A stretch of 64,000 nt of DNA from Neostapfia colusana (taxonomy: Eukaryota; Streptophyta; Magnoliopsida; Poales; Poaceae). The DNA is taken from contig JASWHV010000012.1 in NCBI GenBank assembly GCA_030760725.1, positions 34,565,652 through 34,629,651 of the forward strand. Reading direction: 5' to 3'. Shown one piece after another: positions 12,039 through 23,159 of this stretch. The first letter of the stretch is position 1; each line of letters starts with the position of its first letter. A program made the translations under genes and the position numbers. The notes beneath the pieces are model-generated. The model ran no database searches, was not told the DNA's origin, and was given only the letters and a program-made list of their open reading frames with translations.

Positions 12039-13301
12039 TCGCTAAGGTCGAGGAGGAACCCGAAGTCCTAGACTTCGTTACTCTGGAAGAACAGCTAGCC
12101 TACGACCAAGAGCAGCAAGGCAAGCTCCGGTTTGCATTAACCTTTTTTACAAATGTTTATTGTTTTGAGCACATTTTTGAATACTATTATTCTTTGCATT
12201 AGAGTCTTGTTTGGAAACCCAAAGGCATAGCCAAGAAAACCACGGGTTGGGTTTAGGATTGCAAACCCCGTTAGCTACTGCAATGCTAAGATAGTGTAGG
12301 ATTCGGTACAAGTCGAGTAGTTGGAACTACTCGCGAGCATAGGCTAGAGGCACTCGACTCGGGTAGAGATAGCACATGATACACATGGCAAGAAAGATGA
12401 GACCGAGCGGAGAGTAAGGGCAGCAGGACTTTGGGGCCTGTGTGCTGTAGCTCCGCTTGTGTCGATTGAGGACCGAGCCGTGTGCGGGCCTGTTGAACAA
12501 GCTAGAACAGTACCGAAGACCTACCAGCTATATGGGAACCGGGAAACTGATGTAACTCGGGTAGCTGGGTATTGAGGCATTGCCCGTCGTTCATACGGTA
12601 GGTTGAGAGTGTGAGGTGTAAATCGGCTGGCGGCACGGAGATGCACGTGCAGAGACCTCTTGCTCGGGACGATGGGACCGGTTCAATATTTGGCTGACGG
12701 GCGAAAGGTGGTTGCATACGGCGTCCGTGATGGTTGTTGTAGGCAACATCGAGTACGGGCATACGTGACGGGTTGTTCGGGTAACCCTGCAGGTGTAAAT
12801 CGATTATAATCGCCGTCCCTCGCGGTCAGTGAGTACCACTTGTTCACTGTACCGTGACGTAGAAAGAACAGGCTAGTTACATGTTAAAATGTTGCTGATT
12901 GAAAGATGGACTCTGATTGTTAATGATATGCTGTAGTTTAGAGCTAACTAAAGTTCATTTCAACTTTGGGCAAAGTACATGAGAGAAATGTGTTTCTTGT
13001 TTGATTGCGGCTCTCTCATGTACCTTAGCGTAAGGTTCTCCACAACCTGTTGCTAAAACTTGAAAGTAAGGTTCCACTAATTAGGCGAGTCCTTTGCAAA
13101 TGATTTTATCTCATGTACCCATCACCCCTCATGTAGAAGTTCCATGTTTAGGTGAGACGGGTCAGACTTGCTGAGCCTTCGTGCTCACTGCTTGTGTTTG
13201 AAGCTTTTGCAGGGTTCTATGAGGAAGGGACTCCCGAAGAGGAGACGGAACCCCAGGAGGTGAACCCCGTCGAGTGGGAGTCGTGCACGCCGCAGAGTTA
13301 G
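12039..13301 (+). other. LTR-embedded split acidic ORF, E2 5' LTR copy
   Basis: Exon A (12039-12119, 81 nt) follows TATCCTGTAG and reads in one frame as an acidic peptide containing KVEEEPEVLDFV and EEQLAYDQEQQ. It ends at the GC-type donor CAAG|GCAAGC. Exon B (13213-13301) follows GAAGCTTTTGCAG, reads FYEEGTPEEETEPQEV and on to a stop at 13299-13301. Both flanking introns are phase 1; the intron between them is 1093 bp. The hairpin TGAGC-CTTCGT-GCTCA lies at 13172-13187. A poly(A) signal follows at 13423. The upstream coding exon is not identified; an alternative is a regulatory splicing unit with no protein product. Confidence 0.55.
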
Positions 13302-13422
13302 TGTGCGTGTGTGCTAGCAAGGACACGCTCAAGGGCTGAACGTGGACTTGATGCGTAGTCTACGCCCGCGAGTGTAGACTGAACTTATTTTGATGTAAAC
13401 ATATTTATAAACCTGTTTATGT

Positions 13423-13428
13423 AATAAA
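13423..13428 (+). terminator. Poly(A) signal in E2 5' LTR
   Basis: AATAAA about 120 bases after the exon B stop codon and 102 bases before the LTR end, matching 24544-24549 in the other LTR. It would mark the end of the R region. Confidence 0.6.
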
Positions 13429-13534
13429 ATTCCGCTTCCGCTCTGTACCTTTGACGTGTGTTATACGGTGCTGTGCAACGCAGCACCCCTCAGCGTGATC
13501 CTGGCTCGACAAGACCGTGGGGTCGTGTCAGCGT

Positions 13535-13546
13535 TGGTATCAGAGC
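13535..13546 (+). promoter_or_regulatory. Primer binding site of E2
   Basis: TGGTATCAGAGC, the classic complement to the 3' end of plant initiator-Met tRNA, four bases after the 5' LTR. Confidence 0.93.
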
Positions 13547-15033
13547 TCGCTTGAGGTTTAACACAGTACAAAGGTCATTTTTTTCAAAAATCCAGTGAGG
13601 AACGAGTTAATAGCCCGTATAAGGATGTTATTAGCATATAGAAAGTGGCATATTAACCTATTTGTTTATGTCGGAAAATCGTGTATCTCGGGACGTTTAT
13701 GTCTTGGGGGGTACACGTAAGCGCTGTCCACCAGTGCACACAAGCTGAAGGGTGGAGCCCCACGGGTGGCAGGTAACCCGAACCGCTTTGATATCCTCTA
13801 CGACTCTTCATGTCGTTTGGGGTATTCGAGCAGCGTCTGTCCCTGGCGTGCGTGGTGCAACTTGGGAGACTCCGTCACGTGGTCTGAAACGTGAACACGT
13901 AACTCAAGGCGTGTTTGGCTTGAGAACATCCGGGCGAGTGATGACGGCCAGGTGTACGAACTGTATGGATTCCGGGCTCGGTGTGCAGCCGAGTCTGATG
14001 ATTGTTTGAGTTTTTGCAGGTAACCTTACCACGAAACGTAGACGTGTAGCATCCGTGTGCGAGTGACGTTTAGTGCCACTGAATTAACAAAGCCGGCTAA
14101 GTCCGGTATAGGTTTTTCTTTGTGAGGACGTAGTACCGACATAATCTTGTGACGCATCGACGTCACACCAAACTAAATGAACAACTTCATTGTTAAAAAT
14201 TTAAGGTTTTTATCCAAAGTAGTAAAACTTGATGTAACTCCTTCCCTTGAACAGGATATTCAAAGTTAACAAGTTTCCAACTTATAGGTGGTTAAGGACA
14301 GAGCACTCTGTTTTCAGCTGAAATTATGGCTGAAGTTAACCAGAGGTTAGAGGTTGAGTCCTTTCGAGGTTAGGGTCATATGATACATTTCTGGAAAGCT
14401 TTGGAAGAGCTTTACAACTCTTCTGTTGAGGTTCAGAGGTGTTTCATCCCTCAACCACTCGAAAAATGCAGTAGAGTTGAAACTGTCCAGAAAACAGGAC
14501 AGAGTAAAGACTCTCTGTAGACTCTCTGTAAATTAAGCATAACTTCCTGCATAAAAATCCAAAAAAATAGAAAATGAGGTAGTTCTGGAAAGCTTATTAG
14601 ATGGGTTACAACTTTGTAACAGAAAGTTTTGTCAGATTTGGAACAGAATTAACTGGAATTCTTGGATTAAATCAGTACATAAAGCAGGGAGGTGCTGTCC
14701 AATTTTCTCCAGAAATTCTATTAACTTTGATATCTCATAACTTTTGAACTAGGACAGATCATAGGCCAAGCAAATACTTTCTGGAAAGCTATTGAAGTTA
14801 GCTTTAACTTTGATGTTGAGCTACAGAATTGGTTTTGCCGTTAACATGGCCTAAATCAGGTTGAAATGGAAACTGGTCAGGACTGTCATGGGAACAGCAG
14901 ATCAACAGTCAAATTTGTTTAAAATTTGAACTATGTTTCCAAGTTTTATGGGTTCAATGACATGTCTTATGTTATAACTCAATGGTTTACTGTTTAAATA
15001 AATATTTGACATTTCTCAAATATATTTTTACAG
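13547..15033 (+). other. E2 leader, non-coding, with internal repeats
   Basis: About 1.5 kb between the primer site and the first ORF. No convincing coding frame. From about 14340 to 14930 a degenerate unit of about 195 bases is repeated three times, each marked by TCTGGAAAGCT (14390, 14584, 14780) followed by a variant of ...AACT-TTG-TGTTGAG. It ends with TATATTTTTACAG at 15033, a good 3' splice site directly abutting the ATG of the next ORF. Confidence 0.7.
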
Positions 15034-15978
15034 ATGACAGCAGATAAGAAGTTGGAGAACGGGTGGGTGATGTCCCACTGTTCTCACCGTAGCGGCTACC
15101 TGGAAGCATTGTGGCAAATGCTCCAACAATTCGGGTACAACCAGATGCCGCAATACTTCGCCAAGGAATAAGGCGAAGAGGGGAACAAGACGTGGACAAT
15201 CCATGTCGAAGTCCCTGCAGGACCTATGCCACCCGGTTGGGTGCCGTTCACCGTCACGGTGAGAGGAAGACAACCGGAAGGGATGTGGCAAGTGGCAGCC
15301 TGTGACACCATGTCACGTTTCTGCCAACTACACGTGCAGGCTATGGAGGGCACTCCATACGCGCTCGTTCCGGTGGAGGGATGGGCTCAGCATGTGTGGG
15401 AAGAGAGGTACCTGGGGGCAACGGACCCGAGTTGCCCAAGGTACAACCCCGCGGAGGCAAATCTCAGGCTCCAGATGAGGGCGGGAAACGCCGTGATGGA
15501 CAGCCAAGCTGTTCATACGGAGCATCTCGCCACGAAGCTCAAGGGAAGCACGAGCCATGGAGACCATTTCGAGAGTGCTCACAGCGCACTACGCAATGTG
15601 CTCCTTCCAACGATCAAGCGACTGAATGAACAGCATAATCAGTTGCATCGTCTGAAGAAGGCGAAGAGAAAAAGCCGTGTTGACATCGCGGCGTTACAAG
15701 AACTGGTACAAAATCTGACCCAGCAGAACGAGGAACTTACTCAAGAGCGGGATGACGCTATTGAGGAAGGGCAAGGCTGGGAAGAAGATTATAACCAGGC
15801 TATGGACGAGGTGCATGCTTTGCAGGACCCCGTACCTCCGATATTGGGCATACCGGTGGTCTTGGGACTTCCAGCAATGGGAGAACCTGAGATGGGAGAA
15901 GAGGTGGTAGATCCAGAGCCACCAGCAGAGGTACCGGAGGAGGACGACCCACAGGAGGTCGAGTTCTACTCCGAGTAG
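15034..15978 (+). pseudogene. orf0: E2 orf0-like ORF ahead of gag (coiled coil, acidic tail)
   Basis: A 315-codon frame starting at ATG 15034 directly after a splice acceptor, interrupted once by TAA at 15169-15171 (codon 46). It ends 270 bases before gag. N-terminal part: GYLEALWQMLQQFGYN, then CDTMSRFCQLHVQAMEGTPY. The middle is a heptad-like, charged coiled coil (LKKAKRKSR...LQELVQNLTQQNEELTQERD near residues 205-245), and the tail is very acidic (about 285-315). The order resembles the orf0-like frame of E3 at 40832-41959, including FGY and AMEGTPYALVPVE-like segments. An extra ORF (orf0) is known before gag in rice RIRE3/RIRE8-type chromoviruses; its function is not established. The last codons run to GAG TAG. 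Confidence 0.75.
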
Positions 15979-16250
15979 GGGGTTACGGTTGCCAAGTAGG
16001 GCAGTTAGGGTAGCGTAACCCAACTTTTGTAATCGGTGACATGTCGTGTAGACAGTAGCATATGTATAAGTAGTGACGACATGAGCACAACTTCTCGGAG
16101 ACCCGAGAATAATGTATCTTGTATAAAGTTTATGCTTTATCAATATATGTGAATGTTGTGCAAATTAATCATGTGTCACTTCAATACCTACTGTTGCATA
16201 TGGAATTTTAAGTAAGACATGTGCTAATAGCTGCTGTTTTGAATTTCAGA

Positions 16251-17715
16251 ATGACGCGAACTCGTGCCAACCCTGATGTTGGGGGTACTAGCCAAGGGGG
16301 AGAGACTTCCCAACAGCCTCCCGAGGACTCCTCGGGACAGCAGCAGCAACAGAAACAGCAAACATTGCCACCGCCACTGCCAACAGTCACATTGGCTGAC
16401 ATCGTCGCGGCAATGGCGGGCTCGCATCAGCAGCACACAGAGTTGCTGCAGACTCTCATCGCCAATACGTCTCGCCTAGAGAGACGTCAAGACCGGGAGG
16501 AGCGTCAACAGAGCTCCTACTCCGACTTCCTGGCTACTCATCCCCCGGTATTCTCAAGGGCGGATGAACCACTTGACGCGGACAACTGGCTCCGCGCCAT
16601 AGAGATGAAGTTCGGGCTGCTCCAGATAAGCGAGCAGCGCAAAACTCAGTTCGCGGTCCAGCAGCTCCAAGGATCCGCGAGCGCGTGGTGGGCCAACTTT
16701 TGTGCTTTACAATCGGTCGACCGAGTGATGACCTGGACGGAGTTCCGGACGGCCTTCAGGGCCTATCATATACCGCCAGGTCTGATGAAAAGAAAGATGC
16801 AGGAGTTCTTACACCTGCAGCAAGGGAGCTGGAACGCACTGGAATACTCCAGGGCGTTCAACGATCTCGCGCTTTACACGTCGTATCACGCTGATACCGA
16901 CGAGAAGCGGCGGGACCACTTTTACCAGGGGCTTAACCCGCTCCTGAAGGACAAGTTGGCAATGTTCAATCGCGGCAGCCTCAACGACATCATTGATGCT
17001 GCGATTGTTCAGGAGGACTCCGGCAAGGAGTTAGCGGCAGAGCGAAAGCGAAGCGCGCCGCAGAGCAGCGGAGAAGGAGGCAGTCCTTCTCAAAAGTTTT
17101 GGATGGTGAATCGCCCACCATCAGGTCCACGCTGGCAACCACCACAGCGGTCGATGTCGTTCCGCAGTCGGCCGTACTATTCACCGGCATTCAGGCCGGC
17201 ACTGCCGGTACCACCGCAACAACAACAGCAGCAGCGGGCGATGCCGCGTGCGTTTGCACCTCAGCAACGCATGCCGGGCTTTCATCCCCAGAGCACTACA
17301 CCAGCAACGGCCACATGTTACAAGTGTGGTCGTCCAGGACACTTCGTGAGCAGTTGCCCGGAGAGGCAAGGCGGCGGAGTGGCACCACAGTTTCCGGGGA
17401 GGAATCAACCCTGGAACCCTACTAATGCGCAGCGGGCCAACCCTAGGCCCGGCACCGTCCACCAGCTTGCCATAGAGGACGTGCCGGAGGGCGAGCCAAT
17501 CCTTGCGGCTATGTTCCAACTCCACAGGCATCCCGCTATAGTACTGTTTGATTCAGGCGCCACGCATAATTTTGTTAGCCAAGCTTTCATTGCTAAACAC
17601 AGCTTGCCAATACTACCCACCGATAGTCCATATTTAATTTGTTCACCGGGTGGGAAGATTTCAGCAAGCATAATGGTTTCCAAAGCACCATTATGCTTAG
17701 CGGGTAGAGTACCCC
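16251..17715 (+). pseudogene. gag: E2 gag and protease
   Basis: Start chosen at ATG 16251 (MTRTRANPDVGG), just after the acceptor-like TTTTGAATTTCAG. Gln-rich N terminus, then the capsid-like gag core (FSRADEPLDADNWLRAIEMK; AWWANFCALQ; FYQGLNPLLKDKLAMF), a Pro/Gln-rich linker, and a CCHC zinc knuckle CYKCGRPGHFVSSCP at residues 356-370 for RNA binding. The aspartic protease follows in the same frame, with LFDSGATHNF (catalytic Asp is residue 434). Near 17705-17715 the frame is lost (a small deletion at GTACCCC), after which the protease C terminus (DVILGMSWL) reads in another frame. Gag would form the particle; protease would cut the polyprotein. Confidence 0.93.
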
Positions 17716-20700
17716 ACGTCTCTCATTATCTTAGAGGGACAGAAGGTCGATGTCATCCTAGGGATGTCGTGGTTAACCCGCCACGGCGCTGTTTTAGACA
17801 CCGTCCTTCGAGTCGTGCACATAAACTCAGAAGTGCACGGATCTCACTCATTATTTCTGGACAGTCCAGAAATAAAACTTCCAAGTGTCTATCAAGCCAC
17901 CACTATCAGATCGGAAGATATTCCAGTTGTCCGAGAGTTCCCTGACGTATTCCCGGATGATTTGCCGGGGATGCCACCCAATAGAGAGGTAGAGTTCAAG
18001 ATTGAACTTGCACTGGGAACCATGCCAATATCACGAAGGCCGTACAAGATGGCGCCCAAGGAGTTGGCTGAACTGAAGACTCAGCTCACGGACCTTCTGG
18101 AGAAGGGTTTTATTAGGCCAAGCTCCTCGCCATGGGGCTGTTCGGCATTATTTGTCAAGAAGAAGGATGAGACGTTGCGGCTTTGCGTGGACTATCGTCC
18201 ATTAAATGCCGTAACCATCAAGAACAAGTACCCGTTGCCACAGATCGACATGTTGTTTGATCAGTTGGTCGAAGCCAAGATCTTTTCCAAAATGGACTTA
18301 AGATCCGGGTACCATCAGATTAAGATAAGGGCTGAGGACATTCCAAAGACAGCTTTCTCGACAAGGTACGGACTTTATGAGTACCTGGTCATGTCCTTCG
18401 GCCTCACCAATGCTCCAGCTCACTTCATGTACTTGATGAACTCGGTATTCATGCCGGAGCTGGACAAGTTTGTAGTGGTCTTCATCGACGACATCCTGGT
18501 ATATTCCAAGTCGGAGGAAGATCACAAGAAATATCTGCGTATAGTCTTTGGACGGCTGCGGGATCACAAGCTATACGCAAAAATTCAGCAAATGCGAGTT
18601 TTGGATATCGCAAGTGCCTTTCCTCGGGCATATAATCTCAGCGGAGGGTATCGCTGTGGACCCGAGCAAGATCACTCAAGTGCTGAATTGGAAATCCCCG
18701 AGAACTGTTCACGAGGTACGGAGTTTCCTCGGACTCGCGGGATATTATCGGAGATTCATTCCGAACTTCTCGAAGATTGCCAAGCCAATGACAGAGCTGC
18801 TGAAGAAGGCTACCAAATATGTTTGGAGTCCAGCATGTGAAGCAGCATTCAAGTCTTTAGTCAAGCACCTGACATCAGCACCGGTTTTGGGGCAGCCAGA
18901 CACAACAAAACCGTTCGATGTCTACTGCGATCCATCCGGCATTGGGCTCGGATGTGTGCTGATGCAAGACCGAAGAGTGGTCGCGTATGGATCACGGCAG
19001 CTTAGAAACCATGAGCAGAGTTATCCAACCCACGACTTGGAGCTCGCTGCCGTGGTACTTGCACTGAAAATGTGGAGGCACTACCTACTCGTTAACCTCG
19101 TACATTTGTATACCGACCACAAAAGCCTCAAGTACATATTCACTCAGAAGGAGTTGAACATGAGGCAGCGAAGATGGTTAGAATTTATAAAGGATTACGA
19201 AATAGAGATCCATTATCATCCGGGTAAGGCAAACGTAGTGGCGGATGCGCTGAGCCGCAAGTCACACGTCAACAATCTGACCATCACACCGTTGGAAGAG
19301 AGCGAACCACCATTACATGTGATTCCATACGGAGCTCTCTACAACCTAGCTTTGATCCCCACCATCCGTGAAGAGATAGCGGCAGCCCAGAAGAATGACA
19401 AGGGCATGTCACATTTGCGGAGACGTGTAGACAGTGGGGAGCTGAAATGTTTCCGGAAGGATGGAGACGGCGTCCTATGGTTCAAGGACCGGATCGTCGT
19501 ACCCCGTAACCCAGAATTACGGAAGAAAATCTTTGATGAGGCTCACTCGTCAAAGTTTTCTATTCACCCCGGCAGCAACAAAATGTATCAAGAACTCAGA
19601 AGCAAGTTTTGGTGGACACGGATGAAGCGTGAGACTGCAAAATACGTGTCCAAGTGTGATACATGTCGAAGGGTGAAGGCAGACCACATGCGGAAACCGG
19701 GACTGCTACAACCACTTGGCATTCCTGCCTGGAAGTGGGAGGATGTGAGCATGAACTTCGTTGTCGGTTTACCCACCACCTTGCAGAAACATGATTCTGT
19801 GTGGGTGATCGTCGATCGGCTCACCAAAGTTGCCCATTTCATCCCGGTTAACACAAACTACAACGCCAAGAAGTACGCTGAACTGTACATCTCACGGATC
19901 CTATGCTTGTACGGCGTACCCCGTACTATCATATCGGATCGGGGCACTTTATTTGTGTCCCGTTTTTGGGAGCAGCTGCACGCTGCCTTGGGGACGAAGC
20001 TGATCCGTAGTTCAGCATACCACCCGCAAACGGATGGACAAACGGAGCGGGTAAATCAAATCTTAGAAGACATGCTACGAGCTTGCGCTATCAACCACGG
20101 CAAGAATTAGGATGATCACTTGCCATTAGCCGAGTTCTCGTACAATAATGGGTACCAAGCCAGCATCAAGATGGCGCCCTACGAGGCGCTATACGGTAGG
20201 AAATGCCGCACACCACTGAATTGGTGTGAATCTGGTGAAAGGGTTACCTTCGGGATTGACCTCGTCAACTACGCGGAAGAAAAGGTTCGACTGATTCAAG
20301 CGAATCTAAAAGCCGCTCAATCCCGTCAAAAACAGTATGCAGACCGGAGAAGGCGCCCATTACAATTCGAAGATGGAGATCACGTATACCTACGGGTGTC
20401 TCCAATGAAGGGCGTAGACAGATTTGGGGTGAGAGGAAAGTTGGCACCTCGATTCATCGGTCCATTCCAGATTACCGAAAGATGTGGATAAGTGGCATAC
20501 CGGCTGAAATTACCAGAAGCACTTTCCGGTGTGCACGACGTCTTTCACATTTCCCAGCTGAGGAAGTGTCTTAAGCTATCAACTACCGTTCAGCTGGAAG
20601 ATATTGAAGAACTGCAACCTGATCTCACCTATCGGGAGGAACCGGTGCAGGTTATTGATGAAAAGGCCCGAACCACACGCAACCGTACGTTGTGGTTCTA

Positions 20701-20803
20701 CAAGGTGCTATGGAGTAATCACTCCATGGACGAAGCGACATGGGAGAGCGAAGAATTTTTTCGCACTAACTACCCCGACTTTTTCACGTCGCATATCCGG
20801 TAA
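17716..20803 (+). pseudogene. pol: E2 pol: RT, RNase H, integrase, chromodomain
   Basis: RT from FPDVFPDDLPGMP (about 17940), with FIDDIL at 18481-18498. RNase H (YCDPSGIGLGCVLMQ; YTDHKSLKYIF) about 18915-19260. Integrase: HPGSNKMYQEL...CDTCR zinc region (19565-19670), core with SDRGTLF (second Asp, about 19936) and GQTERVNQ (Glu, about 20036). C-terminal module (GVHDVFHISQLRKCL) and chromodomain-like end (YKVLWSNHSMDEATWE, about 20700-20750). Defects: one extra A in a run near 18580 shifts the frame; stops at 20108-20110 and in CG*VAYR near 20489; the first integrase Asp, in the usual MDF motif, is AAC (Asn) at 19754-19756. The last defect alone should block DNA integration. Confidence 0.95.
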
Positions 20804-20859
20804 TTTTCCACCGTCCTCTCTCTCATTTTCACCTTATAATCTCGGGACGAGATTCTTTT

Positions 20860-20872
20860 AAGGGGGGAGGAA
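20860..20872 (+). promoter_or_regulatory. Polypurine tract of E2
   Basis: AAGGGGGGAGGAA immediately before the 3' LTR start TGTAAGG. Confidence 0.88.
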
Positions 20873-23159
20873 TGTAAGGGCCTCAGTTTTTGACACACAT
20901 TTGCAGTGTTCATCACCACACCACACACCTCATTTGAGGAAGGATGATGAACACAAATGAAGAGCAAGTAACAATTATCAACATGCTCATTAGAGAACAA
21001 ACTCACACATTGCCAAAGTGGTATTTCACACATGTGATATAATGGGCTGGACATATGAAAACTCCTACACATTGCTAAGGATGTCCATGCCAAGTTTCAC
21101 CCAAATTCAAAACCTTTTTGAGGTTATTTTGGGTATAGCTAGAAAGAGGGCAGTTTGAAACTATATTCAAATTCAAACTGTTTTTATCCCATGAATTCAA
21201 AAGTGGGAGGCATATTCTTACTCAGCACATTTTCGTGAGCTCACACACCAATTTTCACTCCATTTGGAGTTGATCTTGCCATGAGCTAAGTGGGACAAAT
21301 TCAAACTTTATTTGAATTCAAAACTGAACCTATGCTGAAATTCACTCAAACCAAACCAAATTTGAATTCTATTCAATTCAAATGGCTCAAGGGTGAATAA
21401 TTTGAATCACCAGGGGTATCATGGGGCTCACTGTTTACAACAGTGACTAGGAGTAAATTTCAGAGGTTAAAACCCCGGGTGGGACCCACATGTCATAGAG
21501 AGAAGCAGGCAAAACTTGCACACAAAGTCACAGCCTCGGTGGGAAATTCCACCGAGCAGCTGTTGGCTGTGCCACCGAGCAGCTACCGGCGCCACCAGCT
21601 GCTTCCCCTCTCCGCGCGCTGGCGCCCAGGGCGGCTTGCTCGCGCCCCCACGTGACCGGCACCGCCTCAGCCGGGCAGGAGTCGGCCGGCTTTATCTTCT
21701 CGCGGGCAAACCCGAGCAGCGGTATTGTTTCTCGCCGCAGCCCTCTGCTCAATCGGGAAAACCAGCAAAACCATCTCCTCCTTCATCCCTGAGCTGCTAG
21801 ACAGCCACCTGAGGTCGCACTTCACCTCCCCAACACCAGAAACCCCGAGCTCCGACCTCCTTTACCCAAGAGCGATCGCCGCAGCGGCGACTCAACCACA
21901 GCCGAAGGTCAGGCGCCCGTGGACAGCGTTCCACAGGCGTTTACACGGTCCAGCAAGAGAGGCAACAGGAGCGCGCGACCACCGTGCTGCTCTCCTCCAT
22001 GTTTGGAAGCAAACCGTGAAGAATCCACATAGAATTTCTAGTTTTTGCTCCGGCAACCGTAACCCGAGCTTCCGGTACGGTTTCTTTAAATTCTTGCTCT
22101 ATGATCTTTCGGAGGTCATCAAATCTTGCACATAGATGCTGGACTAGCCGGCGATCAAGTTCTTTTTTGCATCCGTAGCGTGAAACTGTCTAGGAGTGAC
22201 GAATTTTGAGCTCGATCAAGGGCAGTCATGGCGAGCACGATCGGTCACACGGTGCCGACCAACTTGCCGTCATCCCTGAACCCTTTTTACACCTTGTCGA
22301 GCTTCCTAGAGGTACACTGATGCTGTAGGACCGTTTGTTCGAGGTGTTGGCGGGCTAGAACCCACGGTCGACGACGCCGAACCTCAACCGAGGCCGCGGC
22401 ACGTCGCCGAGCTATTTCCGGCCACCCCCAGCCCGACCTGACACCACCGACGTGTTCCTCGACGTCGACAACCCCCTAGCGGCGTGTTTCAGCCCATGGG
22501 AGGTCCGGCAGCGGTGAGCCGGCGAGCCCCGAGTCTGCTCCGGCGAGGTCGGCGGCGCGGGCGTGAGAGAACGGCAGGAGGAAGACGAAGCCGGCTGGCC
22601 CACGTGTCAGCGGCTGAAGAATTTAAATCGGGATCGGGTGTGGCCGGGGATCCGCTGTGCTGGCGCGCAAATACCCTGTGAGCTCCGGTGTGCCGGACAC
22701 CTCCGGGCTCGACACGTGTGGTATCTCCGGTGTGCCGGACACCTCCACGCTCGACACGTGTCCCCACGGGCCCCCGAGAGTTAAACTTTTTCCCCGATCT
22801 TCAGAATTCTTCCAAACTTCAAATCCTCATAACTTTGGCTAGAAAGCTCCAAATCGAGTGAACCAAATTTTTCTGGATCCAGCTCTCTGAGTACTTTCCA
22901 GCAAATCAAGTTTCACTTCATGAAAATCCTTAGATCACCCTAAGAATTCCAATTAATTTCAAGGACATAATTAATTGTGGAGGGCTCAATTGAGCTTTGC
23001 TGCAACTAAAACTTGACCAAGTCTCTGTTTAGGTCGTAAGCAAGTCACAGTAAAAGTTTCACAGTCATTGAGTCTGTCTAGTGGGACTTATAAGCTTCAC
23101 AAGTTCAAACTTAATATAAATGCATTTAAATTAATACATGTATGTCTTATATCCTGTAG

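Larger units (their letters stand above)
9760..13530 (+). repeat. 5' LTR of E2
   Basis: TGTAAGG...GTGTCA, 3771 bp, with the TG...CA ends. AT-rich first 600 bases, GC-rich block 10430-11690, then AT-rich. It ends three bases before the primer site. It contains the acidic exon pair at 12039-12119 and 13213-13301. A 230-codon open frame at 10331-11023 is not conserved in the other LTR and is not kept as a gene. Confidence 0.95.

Noticed and set aside
15028..15353. - strand frames opposite the E2 orf0
   Set aside because: Shadows of orf0 on the other strand.
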